Positions 51,359 to 60,656 of a stretch of DNA of 64,000 bases are shown here, piece after piece (within the stretch, counting starts at the first letter, position 1; every line of letters begins with the position of its first letter). This DNA is from Bradyrhizobium sp. (lineage in GTDB: Bacteria; Pseudomonadota; Alphaproteobacteria; Rhizobiales; Xanthobacteraceae). The DNA is taken from contig NZ_JAURXB010000066.1 of assembly GCF_030654605.1 (NCBI RefSeq), forward strand, positions 1-64,000, in the 5' to 3' direction. Made by a program: the position numbers and the translations under genes. The notes beneath the pieces were generated by a model, which saw nothing but the letters and a program-made list of their open reading frames with translations, made no database searches and was not told the origin of the DNA.

Positions 51359-52051
51359 ATGCATTTTGCGCTACGCCGGGCTACCAATACCGCGTTGGCC
51401 GCGCGGATATTTGCAACAATGGTCTTTCCGGTACTTCCCCCATTTCCCGGATACTGGCGTCTCGGCGCTCGCATATCGGCCCCGGTCGCATTGCTCGCGC
51501 TCGGGCTCGGCGGCTGCTCTTTTGACCTCGGATCATGGTCGTCAGCGCCCGAGAAGGAGGCCGCCCCGAAGGCGGAGCCAGCGGTGCCGGCCGTCGCGGG
51601 CGATGCGCACGGTCACGCCACACGCGCCCAGGCGCTGGCAAAGTCCGGAAAAACCGAGGAGGCGCTGGCCGAGTTCGACAAGGCGATCACCATCGATCCG
51701 CACCATGCCGAGGCGCTGTACAACCGTGGCCTGCTCTATCAGCGCGAAAGACAGCACCAACTCGCGGTCGACGACTTCACTTCCGCCAATGGCCTGACGC
51801 CGCAGCGCGCGGAACCGTTACTGGCGCGCGCCATCAGCTATCTCGCGATGGACAAGTTCAAGGAAGCCGCCACCGATCTCGACGAGGCGGTGCAGGCCGA
51901 CCCGCAAAACGCACTGGCATGGACGACGCGGGGACAGGCCTATGAACGCCTCGGCGACAAGGACAAGGCCAAGGCCTCCTATGGCCGTGCCATCGCCATC
52001 CGTCCCAAGGACGACGCCGCGCGCAGCGGCCTGGCGCGCCTCGGCGGTTAG
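51359..52051 (+). CDS. TPR-repeat lipoprotein
   Basis: A 230-aa protein. A long basic-hydrophobic N-terminus ends in a lipobox-like LALGLGGC (Cys near residue 53), followed by a short Ala/Glu/Pro linker and about four TPR units (EALAEFDKAITIDPHHAEALYNRGLL...). It would be anchored in the outer or inner membrane facing the periplasm. TPR lipoproteins often assemble envelope complexes. A shorter start could bring the lipobox nearer the N-terminus. Confidence 0.8.
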   Translation: MHFALRRATNTALAARIFATMVFPVLPPFPGYWRLGARISAPVALLALGLGGCSFDLGSWSSAPEKEAAPKAEPAVPAVAGDAHGHATRAQALAKSGKTEEALAEFDKAITIDPHHAEALYNRGLLYQRERQHQLAVDDFTSANGLTPQRAEPLLARAISYLAMDKFKEAATDLDEAVQADPQNALAWTTRGQAYERLGDKDKAKASYGRAIAIRPKDDAARSGLARLGG

Positions 52052-52072
52052 CTGGCCGCAACGGGCTTTGGG

Positions 52073-53053
52073 CTATTTCGGCAATACGACATGAAACACC
52101 GATTTGGCCGCCGACAGCACGTCCTCGGCCGTGCTGCGGGCCCGCGCTAGCGGCCCCGAACCCTCGACCCGCCCCACCGTTTCCGACGCCTCGGCCCGCA
52201 GGTCGAGCGGGGGCGACGGGATGTCGGCCGGCGGCGTCGGCCGGCGGGGACCGTCGTTCCGGGACGCCGCGGCATAAGGCGGCTTCAACTCCTGATATCC
52301 CGTCGTCGAATCGACGGACTCGTGGACAGGCGTCGAGACCATGATCGGCGGCGGCAGCGGCCGGACCGCAGGCGCCAACACGACACGGGGGGTATCCGGG
52401 ATGCGAGCGACCTCCGGGACACGGGCCGCGTCCGGGGTGCGGGCGACTTCCTGCGGTCGCGGCGACCCATCGTTGGAACCGCGCAGGCGGTCAATCGCCG
52501 CGCGGGCCAGATCATTGGCGTCGCGACGCTCTTCCAGTGCGCTGGCGGCCTCGGCCGGCGCAGGCTGGGCAGGCGTCGATGCCACCACCGGCGCAGGCGC
52601 CGGAACGGTCCTGGCGGCAGTCCTTTCACGCGGCGCAAGCTGGTGCCGCCGTGTCTCGGCTGGAATCGAAGCGGTCTCCGCCGGCTTGTCGGCGACGTTC
52701 TCTCCGGACTTTTCGTGCTTCTCCTGGGCCTTTTCGGCGGCGGCCTTCTCGAGGATCGCCCGTTCCGAGATCCCCTTCGCCTTTACGCCCGGGCCGCGGG
52801 CGTTGCCGATTTCGACGGATGTGTCGGCTGTCTTGTCGGCTGACTTTTCGGTTGTCCTGGCATCCGCCTTGATGTCGGTTTTGGCAACTTCGGGCGCAGC
52901 CTTCGGATCGACGGTCGAAACCGCCGATGCGACCGGGGCGCTCGGGCCGGGCTTGCTGACGATGTAATGATTGACGATGTAGGCCCCGATGACGGTTGCT
53001 GCCACCGACGGCAAGATGTCCACCGCAAATTTCGCAAGATACTTTTTCAGCAT
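52073..53053 (-). CDS. membrane-anchored Ala/Pro-rich protein
   Basis: A 326-aa protein. One N-terminal membrane helix (LPSVAATVIGAYIVNHYIV, about 15-33) is followed by a long low-complexity region rich in Ala, Pro, Glu and Lys. It contains drifting repeats of the type A-R-x-P-D/E (about 215-240). The C-terminal stretch ARARSTAEDVLSAAKSVFHVVLP may be a short folded end. ATG 53053 has GGGAG upstream. Unknown function; a periplasm-spanning linker is possible. Confidence 0.65.
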   Translation of the reverse strand: MLKKYLAKFAVDILPSVAATVIGAYIVNHYIVSKPGPSAPVASAVSTVDPKAAPEVAKTDIKADARTTEKSADKTADTSVEIGNARGPGVKAKGISERAILEKAAAEKAQEKHEKSGENVADKPAETASIPAETRRHQLAPRERTAARTVPAPAPVVASTPAQPAPAEAASALEERRDANDLARAAIDRLRGSNDGSPRPQEVARTPDAARVPEVARIPDTPRVVLAPAVRPLPPPIMVSTPVHESVDSTTGYQELKPPYAAASRNDGPRRPTPPADIPSPPLDLRAEASETVGRVEGSGPLARARSTAEDVLSAAKSVFHVVLPK

Positions 53054-53206
53054 ACCGGAACTCCCCGCAGCTGATTGATGCGGGAACTTTGAGGCGCATT
53101 GAGGGATCAACTGCGACAGATCGGTGGCAATCGGCTGATCCTGCGTGACAATCCGTTCACGGCAGCGTCAGCCGGCGGCCGATCGTGAAGCCACCCGGCG
53201 GCGGGC

Positions 53207-53491
53207 TCAGGGCTTCAGCTCGACTTCCAGGAACACGATTTCGCTGGATGACTCGTTAAGCACGTCATGCTCGACGCCGGCCTTGCGGAAATAGGATTTT
53301 CCTGTCGCGAGTTGCGCCTTGGAGCGCTCCCCGTTGGGCGCCACGATGGTCATTTCGCCCGAGGTTACGGGAACGATGACATAGTCCATCCCGTGGGTGT
53401 GATGGCCGGTGGCGCTGCCCGGCGGCAGCCGCCACTCGGTGACCCGGACTTCTGGTGTATCGACCTGAACGTCTGATTGGGCGCTGAGCAT
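53207..53491 (-). CDS. cupin domain protein
   Basis: A 94-aa single-domain cupin. Motif 1 is TGHHTHGMDYVIVPVTSGEM with metal-binding His pair, and motif 2 includes AGVEHDVLNES with a His. A small beta-barrel probably binding a metal. The ligand or reaction cannot be inferred. It is 52 bp upstream of the antiporter genes in the same direction. Confidence 0.82.
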   Translation of the reverse strand: MLSAQSDVQVDTPEVRVTEWRLPPGSATGHHTHGMDYVIVPVTSGEMTIVAPNGERSKAQLATGKSYFRKAGVEHDVLNESSSEIVFLEVELKP

Positions 53492-53543
53492 TATCGGTCT
53501 CTCCAGCTCGCTGCGGACAAGCTTTCAAACATCCATAGCGCAC

Positions 53544-54965
53544 TCACTGCAGCCTGAGAACAGGGGCAACCGGCAGAAAGGTCAGCAGCAGGAAAAACGG
53601 CACCAGGATAGCGGCCGCCCGCAGCAGGTAACCGAAGAAGCTCGGCATCCTGATCCCGCTTTGAACCGCGATCGCCGCGACCATGAAGTTCGGCGCGTTC
53701 CCGATATAGGTCAGCGCGCCCATATAGACGGCGCCCATCGAGATCGCCGCCAGGGTTCCCGAAAGCGCGCCCATCAACTCGCGCGCATCGCCGCCAGCGA
53801 GCTTGAAGAACAACAGATAGGTCGGCGCATTGTCGAGGAACGCCGACATCAGCCCGGTGTACCAGAAATAGGCGACCTCATGCGGCGTCCCGTCTCGCGC
53901 CGTCACCGCCGACAGGAGCCATGCGAAGAAGCCCTTCGGGCCGGCATCGAGCACGGCCAGTACCGGAATAATGACGATGAAGATGCCCGCGAACAGCTTG
54001 GCGACTTCCCTGATGGGTTCCCAACTGAACCCATTCGCCTCGCGATGCTCGTCCCGGGTCCACCACAACGACAGCAATGCGATCACGACCAGCAGCCCGT
54101 CGCGCACCAGATTCTGCAGTTCCAGCCTGGTGCCGAAAACATCCACCCCCAGACCCGGCCGCCAGTTTGCCGACACCAGAATGCAGCCGATGATGGCGGC
54201 TATCAGCACGACGTTGACGAGCCCGCGAACCCGAAGCGGCTGCGGTGGTTCGACGCGACGGTCGATCGGCTCACTTCGAAAGCGCCAAAAGTCGAGCACG
54301 ACGAAGATCGCCAGCAGCAGTACCGCAACGATGGCGGTCTGGACCCACAGATTCCTCGTCGTCCAGAAGAAATCAACGCCGTTGAGAAAGCCGATGAAGA
54401 GCGGCGGATCGCCCAGCGGGCTCAATGCGCCGCCGACATTGGCGACGAGAATGATGAAGAAAACCATGACGTGAACGTTGTGGCGGCGCGAAACATTGGC
54501 GCGGATCAGCGGCCGGATCAGGATCATGGCCGCGCCCGTGGTGCCGACGATGCTCGCCATCGCCGTCCCGAGGGCGAGGATCGCCGCGTTGTTCCAGGGC
54601 GTCCCCCTGATATCGCCGCTGACGAGAATGCCGCCTGCGACGGTGTAGAGAGCGAACAGCAGCACGATGAAACTCAGATACTCGCCCAGCACCGCATGCG
54701 CGAGGGTCGCGAACATCACCTGACCGCCTGCAAACCACGCGATCGACGCCAGCGTCGCCGCAGACCATGCCGCGGCGATCTTGCCGTAATGGGCGTGCCA
54801 CAGCTTCGGAAACAACAGCGGCCCGAGCGCGATCGACAGCAGCAGGCCGGCGAAAGGCAGCGCAAACGGCCACGTCATGGCCGCGCCATCGAGCGTGGCC
54901 GCGTCGGCGGCTTGCGGGAAGACGACAAGCAACGCGGCAGTGAGCGTCAGAACCAGCAGCTTCAC
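53544..54965 (-). CDS. sodium:proton antiporter, NhaD/ArsB-like
   Basis: A 473-aa membrane protein of about 12 helices. An N-terminal signal-like helix (LLVLTLTAALLVVFPQAADA) is followed by LFALYTVAGGILVSGDIRGTPWNN, ASIVGTTGAAMILIRPLIRAN, VANVGGALSPLGDPPLFIGFL and ALTYIGNAPNFMVAAIA. These are hallmarks of the NhaD/citrate-type ion transporter superfamily. It starts at GTG 54965, overlapping the ChaA stop by 4 bp, so the two antiporters are co-translated. Confidence 0.87.
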   Translation of the reverse strand: MKLLVLTLTAALLVVFPQAADAATLDGAAMTWPFALPFAGLLLSIALGPLLFPKLWHAHYGKIAAAWSAATLASIAWFAGGQVMFATLAHAVLGEYLSFIVLLFALYTVAGGILVSGDIRGTPWNNAAILALGTAMASIVGTTGAAMILIRPLIRANVSRRHNVHVMVFFIILVANVGGALSPLGDPPLFIGFLNGVDFFWTTRNLWVQTAIVAVLLLAIFVVLDFWRFRSEPIDRRVEPPQPLRVRGLVNVVLIAAIIGCILVSANWRPGLGVDVFGTRLELQNLVRDGLLVVIALLSLWWTRDEHREANGFSWEPIREVAKLFAGIFIVIIPVLAVLDAGPKGFFAWLLSAVTARDGTPHEVAYFWYTGLMSAFLDNAPTYLLFFKLAGGDARELMGALSGTLAAISMGAVYMGALTYIGNAPNFMVAAIAVQSGIRMPSFFGYLLRAAAILVPFFLLLTFLPVAPVLRLQ

Positions 54966-56059
54966 GGCACGAATACCAGGAACACGAACACGGCAAACAC
55001 CACCATGTGCACCAGACCGAACAGGATGTTGGTGCGGCCGGTGCCGAAGGTGAGCATGCTCAGGATGAAGGTCAGCAACAAGAGCACCATGCCCTGCGCA
55101 TTCAGCCCTAGCACCAGTTGCTTGTCCAGCGCCCAGGCCGCCACCGCAACGGTCGGCACCGTCAGCCCGATGGTCGCCAGCGACGAGCCGAGCGCGAGGT
55201 TGATGCTCTTCTGCAGATCGTTCTTGCGGGCCGCGCCGATCGCGGCGACCCCTTCCGGCAGCAGGATCAGGAACGCCACCAGCACGCCCGCAAACGCCGG
55301 CGGCGCGCCGATCCGCACGCTGACGACATCGACCACGAGCGAGAATTTCTTCGCCAGCAGCACCACCGCCAGCAGCGAGACCAGAAGCAGCACGACGCTC
55401 AGGCCCAGTATCCGGTTCGAAGCGTGTGTCCCGCTCTCCGCGGCCTCGGCAGCTGCGCTGACGAAGTAATCGCGATGCCGGATGGTCTGGGTATAGAGGA
55501 ACACACCGTAGAGAATGAGGGTGACGACACTGACAAAACCGAGCTGGCCGGCCGAATAGATCGGTCCCGAGGTGGTCATCGTATGGTTGGGCATGATCAG
55601 CGTGATGGTCGCCATCACGAACAGCACGCTGAGATACAGATTGGCGCCGGTGACCTGAAAATCCTGCTCGCGGTAACGCAGCCCGCCGATGAAGATGCAG
55701 ATGCCGACCAGTCCGTTGCAGACGATCATTACCACCGCGAACACGGTATCGCGCGCCAGCGTTGGAACTTCCTTCTCGCCGAGCATGATGGTGGCGATCA
55801 GCGCGACCTCGATGATGGTGACCGCCAGCGTCAGCAGCAGCGTACCATAGGGTTCGCCGATTCGTTCGGCGATCATTTCCGCATGATGCACGGCCGCGAA
55901 CACCGTGCCGAACAGGATGACCAGGAGGACAACCGCGAAAACCAGCCCGGCGGCCGAAGGCGTAAACGTAAAGCCCAGCGCGGTGGCGCCGGCGAACAGC
56001 AAAACCGCAAGGGCAGGAAAAATCCATGCCGATCGCGGCATCGGACCGTGCGCGCTCAT
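54962..56059 (-). CDS. chaA: calcium/cation:proton antiporter, ChaA type
   Basis: A 365-aa CaCA-superfamily protein with 11 helices and the alpha-repeats GEPYGTLLLTLAVTIIEVALI (about 65-85) and LPEGVAAIGAARKNDLQKSINLALGSSLATIGLTVP (about 270-305). It exchanges Ca2+ (and Na+/K+) for protons. The ATG at 56059 opens MSAHGPMPRS. Partner of the downstream NhaD-like antiporter; together they suggest cation or alkaline-pH homeostasis. Confidence 0.9.
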   Translation of the reverse strand: MSAHGPMPRSAWIFPALAVLLFAGATALGFTFTPSAAGLVFAVVLLVILFGTVFAAVHHAEMIAERIGEPYGTLLLTLAVTIIEVALIATIMLGEKEVPTLARDTVFAVVMIVCNGLVGICIFIGGLRYREQDFQVTGANLYLSVLFVMATITLIMPNHTMTTSGPIYSAGQLGFVSVVTLILYGVFLYTQTIRHRDYFVSAAAEAAESGTHASNRILGLSVVLLLVSLLAVVLLAKKFSLVVDVVSVRIGAPPAFAGVLVAFLILLPEGVAAIGAARKNDLQKSINLALGSSLATIGLTVPTVAVAAWALDKQLVLGLNAQGMVLLLLTFILSMLTFGTGRTNILFGLVHMVVFAVFVFLVFVP

Positions 56060-56119
56060 ACCGTCATCCCCAAGAATCCCAAGAACCTGCGAAACCGCGA
56101 TGCATTCCGACCCTAGCAT

Positions 56120-56929
56120 CTATCGCCCGCTCGCGGCCCCGATGAATTGCCGCACCGTTGCCGTCGCACCATAGGCGTCGAGATCGTTATGGCCGCCTTC
56201 GGGGAACCGGACGAACTGTTTCGGTTCCGGCGCCAGCGCGAACAGACGCTCGCCAAAGACAATCGGAATCGTTCCATCGCGGGCGCCGTGCATGAACAGC
56301 AGCGGTGCTTTCACCCTGGCAATGCGCTGGTCGGAGTGAAACGGATCCCGCATCACGAGGCGGACCGGGAAAATCGGAAACGCCGACGCGGCAACCTCGG
56401 CAATCGATGCGTAAGGCGCTTCCAGGATCACTCTGCCGACCGGCTGTTCCGCCGCCAGCGCCACCGCCACGCCGCTGCCGAGCGAAAAGCCCCAGACCAT
56501 GATTTTGTCCGCGCTGTATCGCGCCGAGGTGAAGGCATAGGCCGCTGCGGCATCCCGCAGCAGCCCCTGCTCGCTCGGGTGTCCGCTCGATCCCGCATAG
56601 CCGCGATAGGACAGCGCCACGACGCCGGTGCCGCCAGCGATCAGTTCGCGAAAGCGACCGAACAAGCCGGCGAGGAAATCGCCATTGCCGTGAAAATAGA
56701 GAATGACGGGGTGTCCCGGCCTGGCCGCAAGGTGCCAGACGATGACCTTCTCGCCATCCTCCGTGCTCAGCAGATGTTCCTCGACGGCCGCAAAGCCGGC
56801 AGCGGCCGGCGCCGTGCGCTCGGTTTGCGGAACCGGAAACAGAAAGAACCGCTGCGCCAGGAACAGAACGGCAAGGCCGCCGAGATAACCGACCGAAACG
56901 ACGATCAGGAGCCATTTCAGGACGGTCAT
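56120..56929 (-). CDS. membrane-anchored alpha/beta hydrolase (ABHD13/BEM46-like)
   Basis: A 269-aa hydrolase. An N-terminal membrane helix (about 5-27) precedes the domain with YFHGNGDFL, nucleophile Ser in WGFSLGSG (about 147), Asp in HGARDGTIPI and His in EGGHNDLD. The set matches the BEM46/ABHD13 group. The active site probably faces the periplasm. Substrate unknown; a lipid or peptide is possible. Confidence 0.85.
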   Translation of the reverse strand: MTVLKWLLIVVSVGYLGGLAVLFLAQRFFLFPVPQTERTAPAAAGFAAVEEHLLSTEDGEKVIVWHLAARPGHPVILYFHGNGDFLAGLFGRFRELIAGGTGVVALSYRGYAGSSGHPSEQGLLRDAAAAYAFTSARYSADKIMVWGFSLGSGVAVALAAEQPVGRVILEAPYASIAEVAASAFPIFPVRLVMRDPFHSDQRIARVKAPLLFMHGARDGTIPIVFGERLFALAPEPKQFVRFPEGGHNDLDAYGATATVRQFIGAASGR

Positions 56930-56946
56930 GATTTCCCGTAACCGGC

Positions 56947-58344
56947 TTACATCCCCTTGACGATGTTCTCGGTCATCTTCTTGGCGTCGCCGAGCAGCAT
57001 CATGGTGTTGTCGCGGTAGAACAGCGGATTGTCGATGCCGGCATAGCCTGACGCCAGCGATCGCTTGATGAACATCACGGTGCCGGCCTTCCAGACCTGC
57101 AGCACCGGCATGCCGTAGATCGGCGAGGTCTTGTCGTCCTCGGCCGCCGGGTTGGTGACGTCGTTGGCGCCGATCACGAAGGCGACGTCGGCCTGGGCGA
57201 ATTCGGAATTGATGTCCTCGAGCTCGAACACCTCGTCATAGGGCACGTTGGCTTCGGCCAGCAGCACGTTCATGTGGCCGGGCATGCGGCCCGCCACCGG
57301 ATGGATGGCGTATTTGACCTCGACGCCTTCCTTCTTGAGCTGGTCGGCCATTTCGCGCAGCGCATGCTGCGCCTGCGCCACCGCCATGCCGTAGCCGGGC
57401 ACGATGATGACCTTCTGCGCATTCTTCATGATGAAGGCGGCATCGTCGGCCGAGCCCAGTTTCACGGGGCGCACTTCGCCGCCGCCCGCGCCTGCCGCCG
57501 CGGTCTCGCCGCCGAAGCCGCCGAGAATGACCGAGATGAAGGAACGGTTCATCGCGTGGCACATGATGCAGGACAGGATCGCGCCGGAGGATCCGACCAG
57601 CGCGCCGGTGATGATCAGCGCCGAGTTGCCGAGCGTGAAGCCGATGCCGGCGGCGGCCCAGCCGGAATAGGAATTCAGCATCGAGATCACGACCGGCATG
57701 TCGGCGCCGCCGATCGGAATGATCAGCAGGGCACCCAGCACCAGCGCGATGATGGTGATGAGCCAGAAGTCGAGCGCGCTGCCCGACATCACGAGGCCGA
57801 CGACGAAGAATACCAGCGCCACCGCGAGCACGATGTTGATGATGTGACGGGCCGGCAGGATGATCGGCGCGCCGCTCATGCGGCCGGACAATTTCAGGAA
57901 CGCGATCACCGAACCGGTGAAGGTCAGCGCGCCGATGGCGACGCCGAGCGACATTTCGATCAGGCTGGCGGCGTGGATCTGGCCGGGCTTGCCGATGTCG
58001 AAGGCTTCCGGCGCATAGAACGCACCGGCGGCGACCAGCACCGCGGCCATGCCGACCAGCGAGTGGAACGCGGCAACCAGTTCCGGCATCGATGTCATCG
58101 GCACCCGGCGCGCGATCACCGCGCCAATGCCGCCGCCGATGGCGACGCCCAGGATCACCAGCACCCAGGCGAGGCCGTCCGCCGGCGGGTGGCTTGCTAT
58201 CGTGGTGGCGATCGCGATCGCCATGCCGATCATGCCGAAGAAATTGCCCTGGCGGGATGTGGCGGGACTGGACAGCCCTCGCAGTGACAGGATGAACAGC
58301 ACACCCGCCACGAGATACAGTACTGCAGCCAGATTGGCGTTCAT
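56947..58344 (-). CDS. pntB: NAD(P) transhydrogenase subunit beta
   Basis: A 465-aa subunit with about nine membrane helices followed by the NADP-binding domain III (VPGYGMAVAQAQHALREMADQL, GADVTNPAAEDDKTSPIYGMPVL-like GANDVTNPAAEDDKTSPIYG). It forms the proton-translocating transhydrogenase with PntA and makes NADPH. Last of a pntA1-pntA2-pntB set. Confidence 0.96.
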   Translation of the reverse strand: MNANLAAVLYLVAGVLFILSLRGLSSPATSRQGNFFGMIGMAIAIATTIASHPPADGLAWVLVILGVAIGGGIGAVIARRVPMTSMPELVAAFHSLVGMAAVLVAAGAFYAPEAFDIGKPGQIHAASLIEMSLGVAIGALTFTGSVIAFLKLSGRMSGAPIILPARHIINIVLAVALVFFVVGLVMSGSALDFWLITIIALVLGALLIIPIGGADMPVVISMLNSYSGWAAAGIGFTLGNSALIITGALVGSSGAILSCIMCHAMNRSFISVILGGFGGETAAAGAGGGEVRPVKLGSADDAAFIMKNAQKVIIVPGYGMAVAQAQHALREMADQLKKEGVEVKYAIHPVAGRMPGHMNVLLAEANVPYDEVFELEDINSEFAQADVAFVIGANDVTNPAAEDDKTSPIYGMPVLQVWKAGTVMFIKRSLASGYAGIDNPLFYRDNTMMLLGDAKKMTENIVKGM

Positions 58345-58398
58345 CTCAGGTCCCCTTTGTCATCGTCACCCCGAGGTGCACGCCGCTCGCTCGTCATT

Positions 58399-58716
58399 TC
58401 ACTTGGCCTTCTTCTTGTACATCGCCAGCATGCGCTGGGTGACAAGGAAGCCGCCGAAGATATTCACACAGGCAAAGATCAGCGCGACGAAACCGAAGCC
58501 CCGCGCCCAGCCGCTGCCGCTTGAGATCATGGGAACGCCGACCGCGAGCAGCGCGCCGACCACGATCACCGACGAGATCGCGTTGGTCACCGACATCAGC
58601 GGCGTATGCAGGGCTGGGGTCACCGACCACACCACGAAATAGCCGACGAACACGGCGAGCACGAAAATCGAAAGCCGGAACACGAAGGGATCGACGGCCT
58701 GCGCGATATGATCCAT
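58399..58716 (-). CDS. pntA2: NAD(P) transhydrogenase subunit alpha part 2
   Basis: A 105-aa membrane subunit with three helices, including FVVWSVTPALHTPLMSVTNAISSVI, the conserved first segment of domain II. Split alpha subunits (PntAA/PntAB) are normal in alphaproteobacteria. It starts at ATG 58716, 11 bp after the larger alpha part. Confidence 0.94.
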   Translation of the reverse strand: MDHIAQAVDPFVFRLSIFVLAVFVGYFVVWSVTPALHTPLMSVTNAISSVIVVGALLAVGVPMISSGSGWARGFGFVALIFACVNIFGGFLVTQRMLAMYKKKAK

Positions 58717-58727
58717 GGCGGCTCTCC

Positions 58728-59855
58728 TCAAGCTTTCGGCTGAAAATTCGGATGAATGACGGCGCCGTCTTTTGTCAATGCCGTGGCTTTGACCAGTTCG
58801 TCGTCCCAGTTCACCGCGAGTGCCTTGCTGGCCTTGTCGACCAGCGTTTCGATGAAGTTGTACAAATTGCGCGCATAGAGGCTCGACGCCGAGGCCGCGA
58901 CGCGGCCCGCGACATTGGTGTAGCCGACGATCTTGACGCCATCGACGTCGGCGACTTCGCCGGCTTTCGCACCCTCGACATTGCCGCCACGCTCGACGGC
59001 GAGATCAACCAGCACCGAACCCGGCTTCATCGACTTCACCATCTCGGCGCTGATGAGTTTTGGCGCCGGGCGGCCCGGGATCAACGCCGTGGTAATGACG
59101 ATGTCCTGCTTCTTGACGTGCTCGGCGGTGAGCGCGGCCTGCTTGGCCTGATATTCTTTCGACATTTCCTTGGCATAGCCGCCGGCGGTCTGGGCGTTCT
59201 TGAACTCTTCGTCCTCGACTGCAAGAAACTTGGCGCCGAGGCTTTCGACCTGCTCCTTGGTGGCGGGACGCACGTCGGTGGCGGTGACGACGGCGCCCAG
59301 CCGCCGCGCCGTCGCGATCGCCTGCAGGCCGGCGACGCCGACGCCCATCACGAACACCTTGGCGGCCGGAATGGTGCCTGCCGCGGTCATCATCATCGGA
59401 AAGGCGCGGCCGAAGGCCTCCGCCCCCTCGATCACGGCGCGATAGCCGGCGAGATTGGCCTGGCTGGACAGCACGTCCATCGACTGGGCGCGGGTGATGC
59501 GCGGCATCAATTCCATCGCGAATGCCGCGACGCCGGCATCCGCCATCGCCTTCAGCGCCGCGTCATTGCCGTAGGGATCCATGATGGCGATCACCAGCGC
59601 ACCGCGCTTGTAGCTGGCCAGCTCCGACGCCTCGGGCCGCTTCACCTTGATGACGATGTCGGCGTCCTTGAGCGCGTCCGCGCTGACGGTGGCGCCGGCC
59701 GCGGTAAATTCGGAATCCGGCAGGCCGGACTTGATGCCGGCGCCGGGCTCGATCGCGATATCGACGCCCAAAGCCTTGAATTTTTTTACCGTGTCGGGCG
59801 AAGCGGCAACCCGGGGCTCGGACGGATCGATTTCCTTGGCAACGGCAATCTTCAT
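58728..59855 (-). CDS. pntA1: NAD(P) transhydrogenase subunit alpha part 1
   Basis: A 375-aa soluble NAD-binding domain I. KEIDPSEPRVAASPDTVKK at the N-terminus, EPGAGIKSGLPD, MPRITRAQSMDVLSSQANLAGYRAVI and MGVGVAGLQAIATARRLGA (Rossmann) match PntAA/alanine dehydrogenase-like proteins. First gene of the transhydrogenase set. Confidence 0.95.
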   Translation of the reverse strand: MKIAVAKEIDPSEPRVAASPDTVKKFKALGVDIAIEPGAGIKSGLPDSEFTAAGATVSADALKDADIVIKVKRPEASELASYKRGALVIAIMDPYGNDAALKAMADAGVAAFAMELMPRITRAQSMDVLSSQANLAGYRAVIEGAEAFGRAFPMMMTAAGTIPAAKVFVMGVGVAGLQAIATARRLGAVVTATDVRPATKEQVESLGAKFLAVEDEEFKNAQTAGGYAKEMSKEYQAKQAALTAEHVKKQDIVITTALIPGRPAPKLISAEMVKSMKPGSVLVDLAVERGGNVEGAKAGEVADVDGVKIVGYTNVAGRVAASASSLYARNLYNFIETLVDKASKALAVNWDDELVKATALTKDGAVIHPNFQPKA

Positions 59856-59959
59856 GGGGCCTCCGGCGGCGCGAGCAGCGCGCGCGCAAGCAAACTAGCG
59901 CTTATTGCGTGGGAATGGATACCCGGTTTTGCGACCGGAAGACGGGCAATTTATTCAAC

Positions 59960-59977
59960 CGCCGCCGGATGGCGGCG
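59960..59977 (-). terminator. stem-loop after coxIV-type gene
   Basis: CGCCGCC and GGCGGCG-type arms (59960-59966, 59971-59977) around GGAT, 12 bp past the stop of the 50-aa gene. The T content after it is low, so it is a weak terminator candidate that may allow read-through into pntA1. Confidence 0.4.
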
Positions 59978-59989
59978 ATCGGGCAGCGA

Positions 59990-60142
59990 TCAGGTCAGGA
60001 AAATCCCCATCATGGCAACGATGAAAATAACGGCAGCGGAGCCGTATTTCACCAGCATGATGAAGCCCTCATAGGTCTGCTCATGGGCCGGATAATCGTT
60101 GCCGTCAGCGGTCGTGTAGGCCACTTCGTTATGTTCTGCCAT
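59990..60142 (-). CDS. aa3-type cytochrome c oxidase subunit IV
   Basis: A 50-aa protein of the bacterial aa3-oxidase subunit IV family. The polar N-terminus MAEHNEVAYTTADGNDYPAH is followed by EQTYEGFIMLVKYGSAAVIF and a hydrophobic end. The family motif Y-x-x-F-x-x-x-x-K-W/Y before a single helix is present. It is coded upstream of pntA1 in the same direction, an arrangement common in Bradyrhizobium-type genomes. It may assist assembly of the terminal oxidase. Confidence 0.85.
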   Translation of the reverse strand: MAEHNEVAYTTADGNDYPAHEQTYEGFIMLVKYGSAAVIFIVAMMGIFLT

Positions 60143-60239
60143 CGGTATCCCCAGTCAGGTGTCGACTCTGGCGTGGGAATTACCGCAAACCATCCGGAAG
60201 GGCAACGGCGGCGGGCGTTTTGTGCACCCGCGGCCGCCC

Positions 60240-60644
60240 TTACTTGCCGGCCCCGGCCGGCCAGTTGTCCCTGATCCAGCGGGTCAGGCTCTCCTCACTG
60301 ACCTCGCCGGCGGCGAGGAAGAGGATGATGGATGTCGACTGCGCGCGCTCTGGGCTGAACGCAACGCCATTCTTGAGCAGAAAGCCCATCATGGCCATGA
60401 AGGCGATGCGCTTGTTGCCATCGACAAAGGCATGGTTTTTCGCCAGCCCGAATGCATAGGCTGCGGCAAGCTCAGCCATGTCGGGCTGTTCGTAACGCCA
60501 TTTATTGACCGGACTTTCGAGCGCGGATCGCAGCATACCTTCGTCGCACAAGCCGGGCGCTCCGCCGAATCGACGTAGCTGACGGCTATGGATTGCGATG
60601 GCCTGCTCGCAAGTGATCCAAAGCGGCTCTTTCGGCTCGCTCAT
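60240..60644 (-). CDS. doc: Fic/Doc-family toxin
   Basis: A 134-aa Doc-type Fic protein. The motif HAFVDGNKR (residues 71-79) has the catalytic His and the D-G-N-K-R of Doc kinases, which phosphorylate EF-Tu. WITCEQAIAIHSRQLRRFGG at the N-terminus and GLCDEGMLRSALESP are Doc hallmarks. It is the second gene of a toxin-antitoxin pair, 12 bp after the antitoxin. Confidence 0.9.
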   Translation of the reverse strand: MSEPKEPLWITCEQAIAIHSRQLRRFGGAPGLCDEGMLRSALESPVNKWRYEQPDMAELAAAYAFGLAKNHAFVDGNKRIAFMAMMGFLLKNGVAFSPERAQSTSIILFLAAGEVSEESLTRWIRDNWPAGAGK

Positions 60645-60656
60645 GTGAGGCTGCCG

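Noticed and set aside
53661..55469. A 602-codon frame antisense to the antiporters
   Set aside because: Low-complexity Arg/Gln/Asp/His composition from the complement of membrane-protein codons.
53544..56027. An 827-codon frame that looks like a fusion of two antiporters
   Set aside because: The first half is the wrong frame of chaA. The real antiporter starts at GTG 54965 with a 4-bp overlap.
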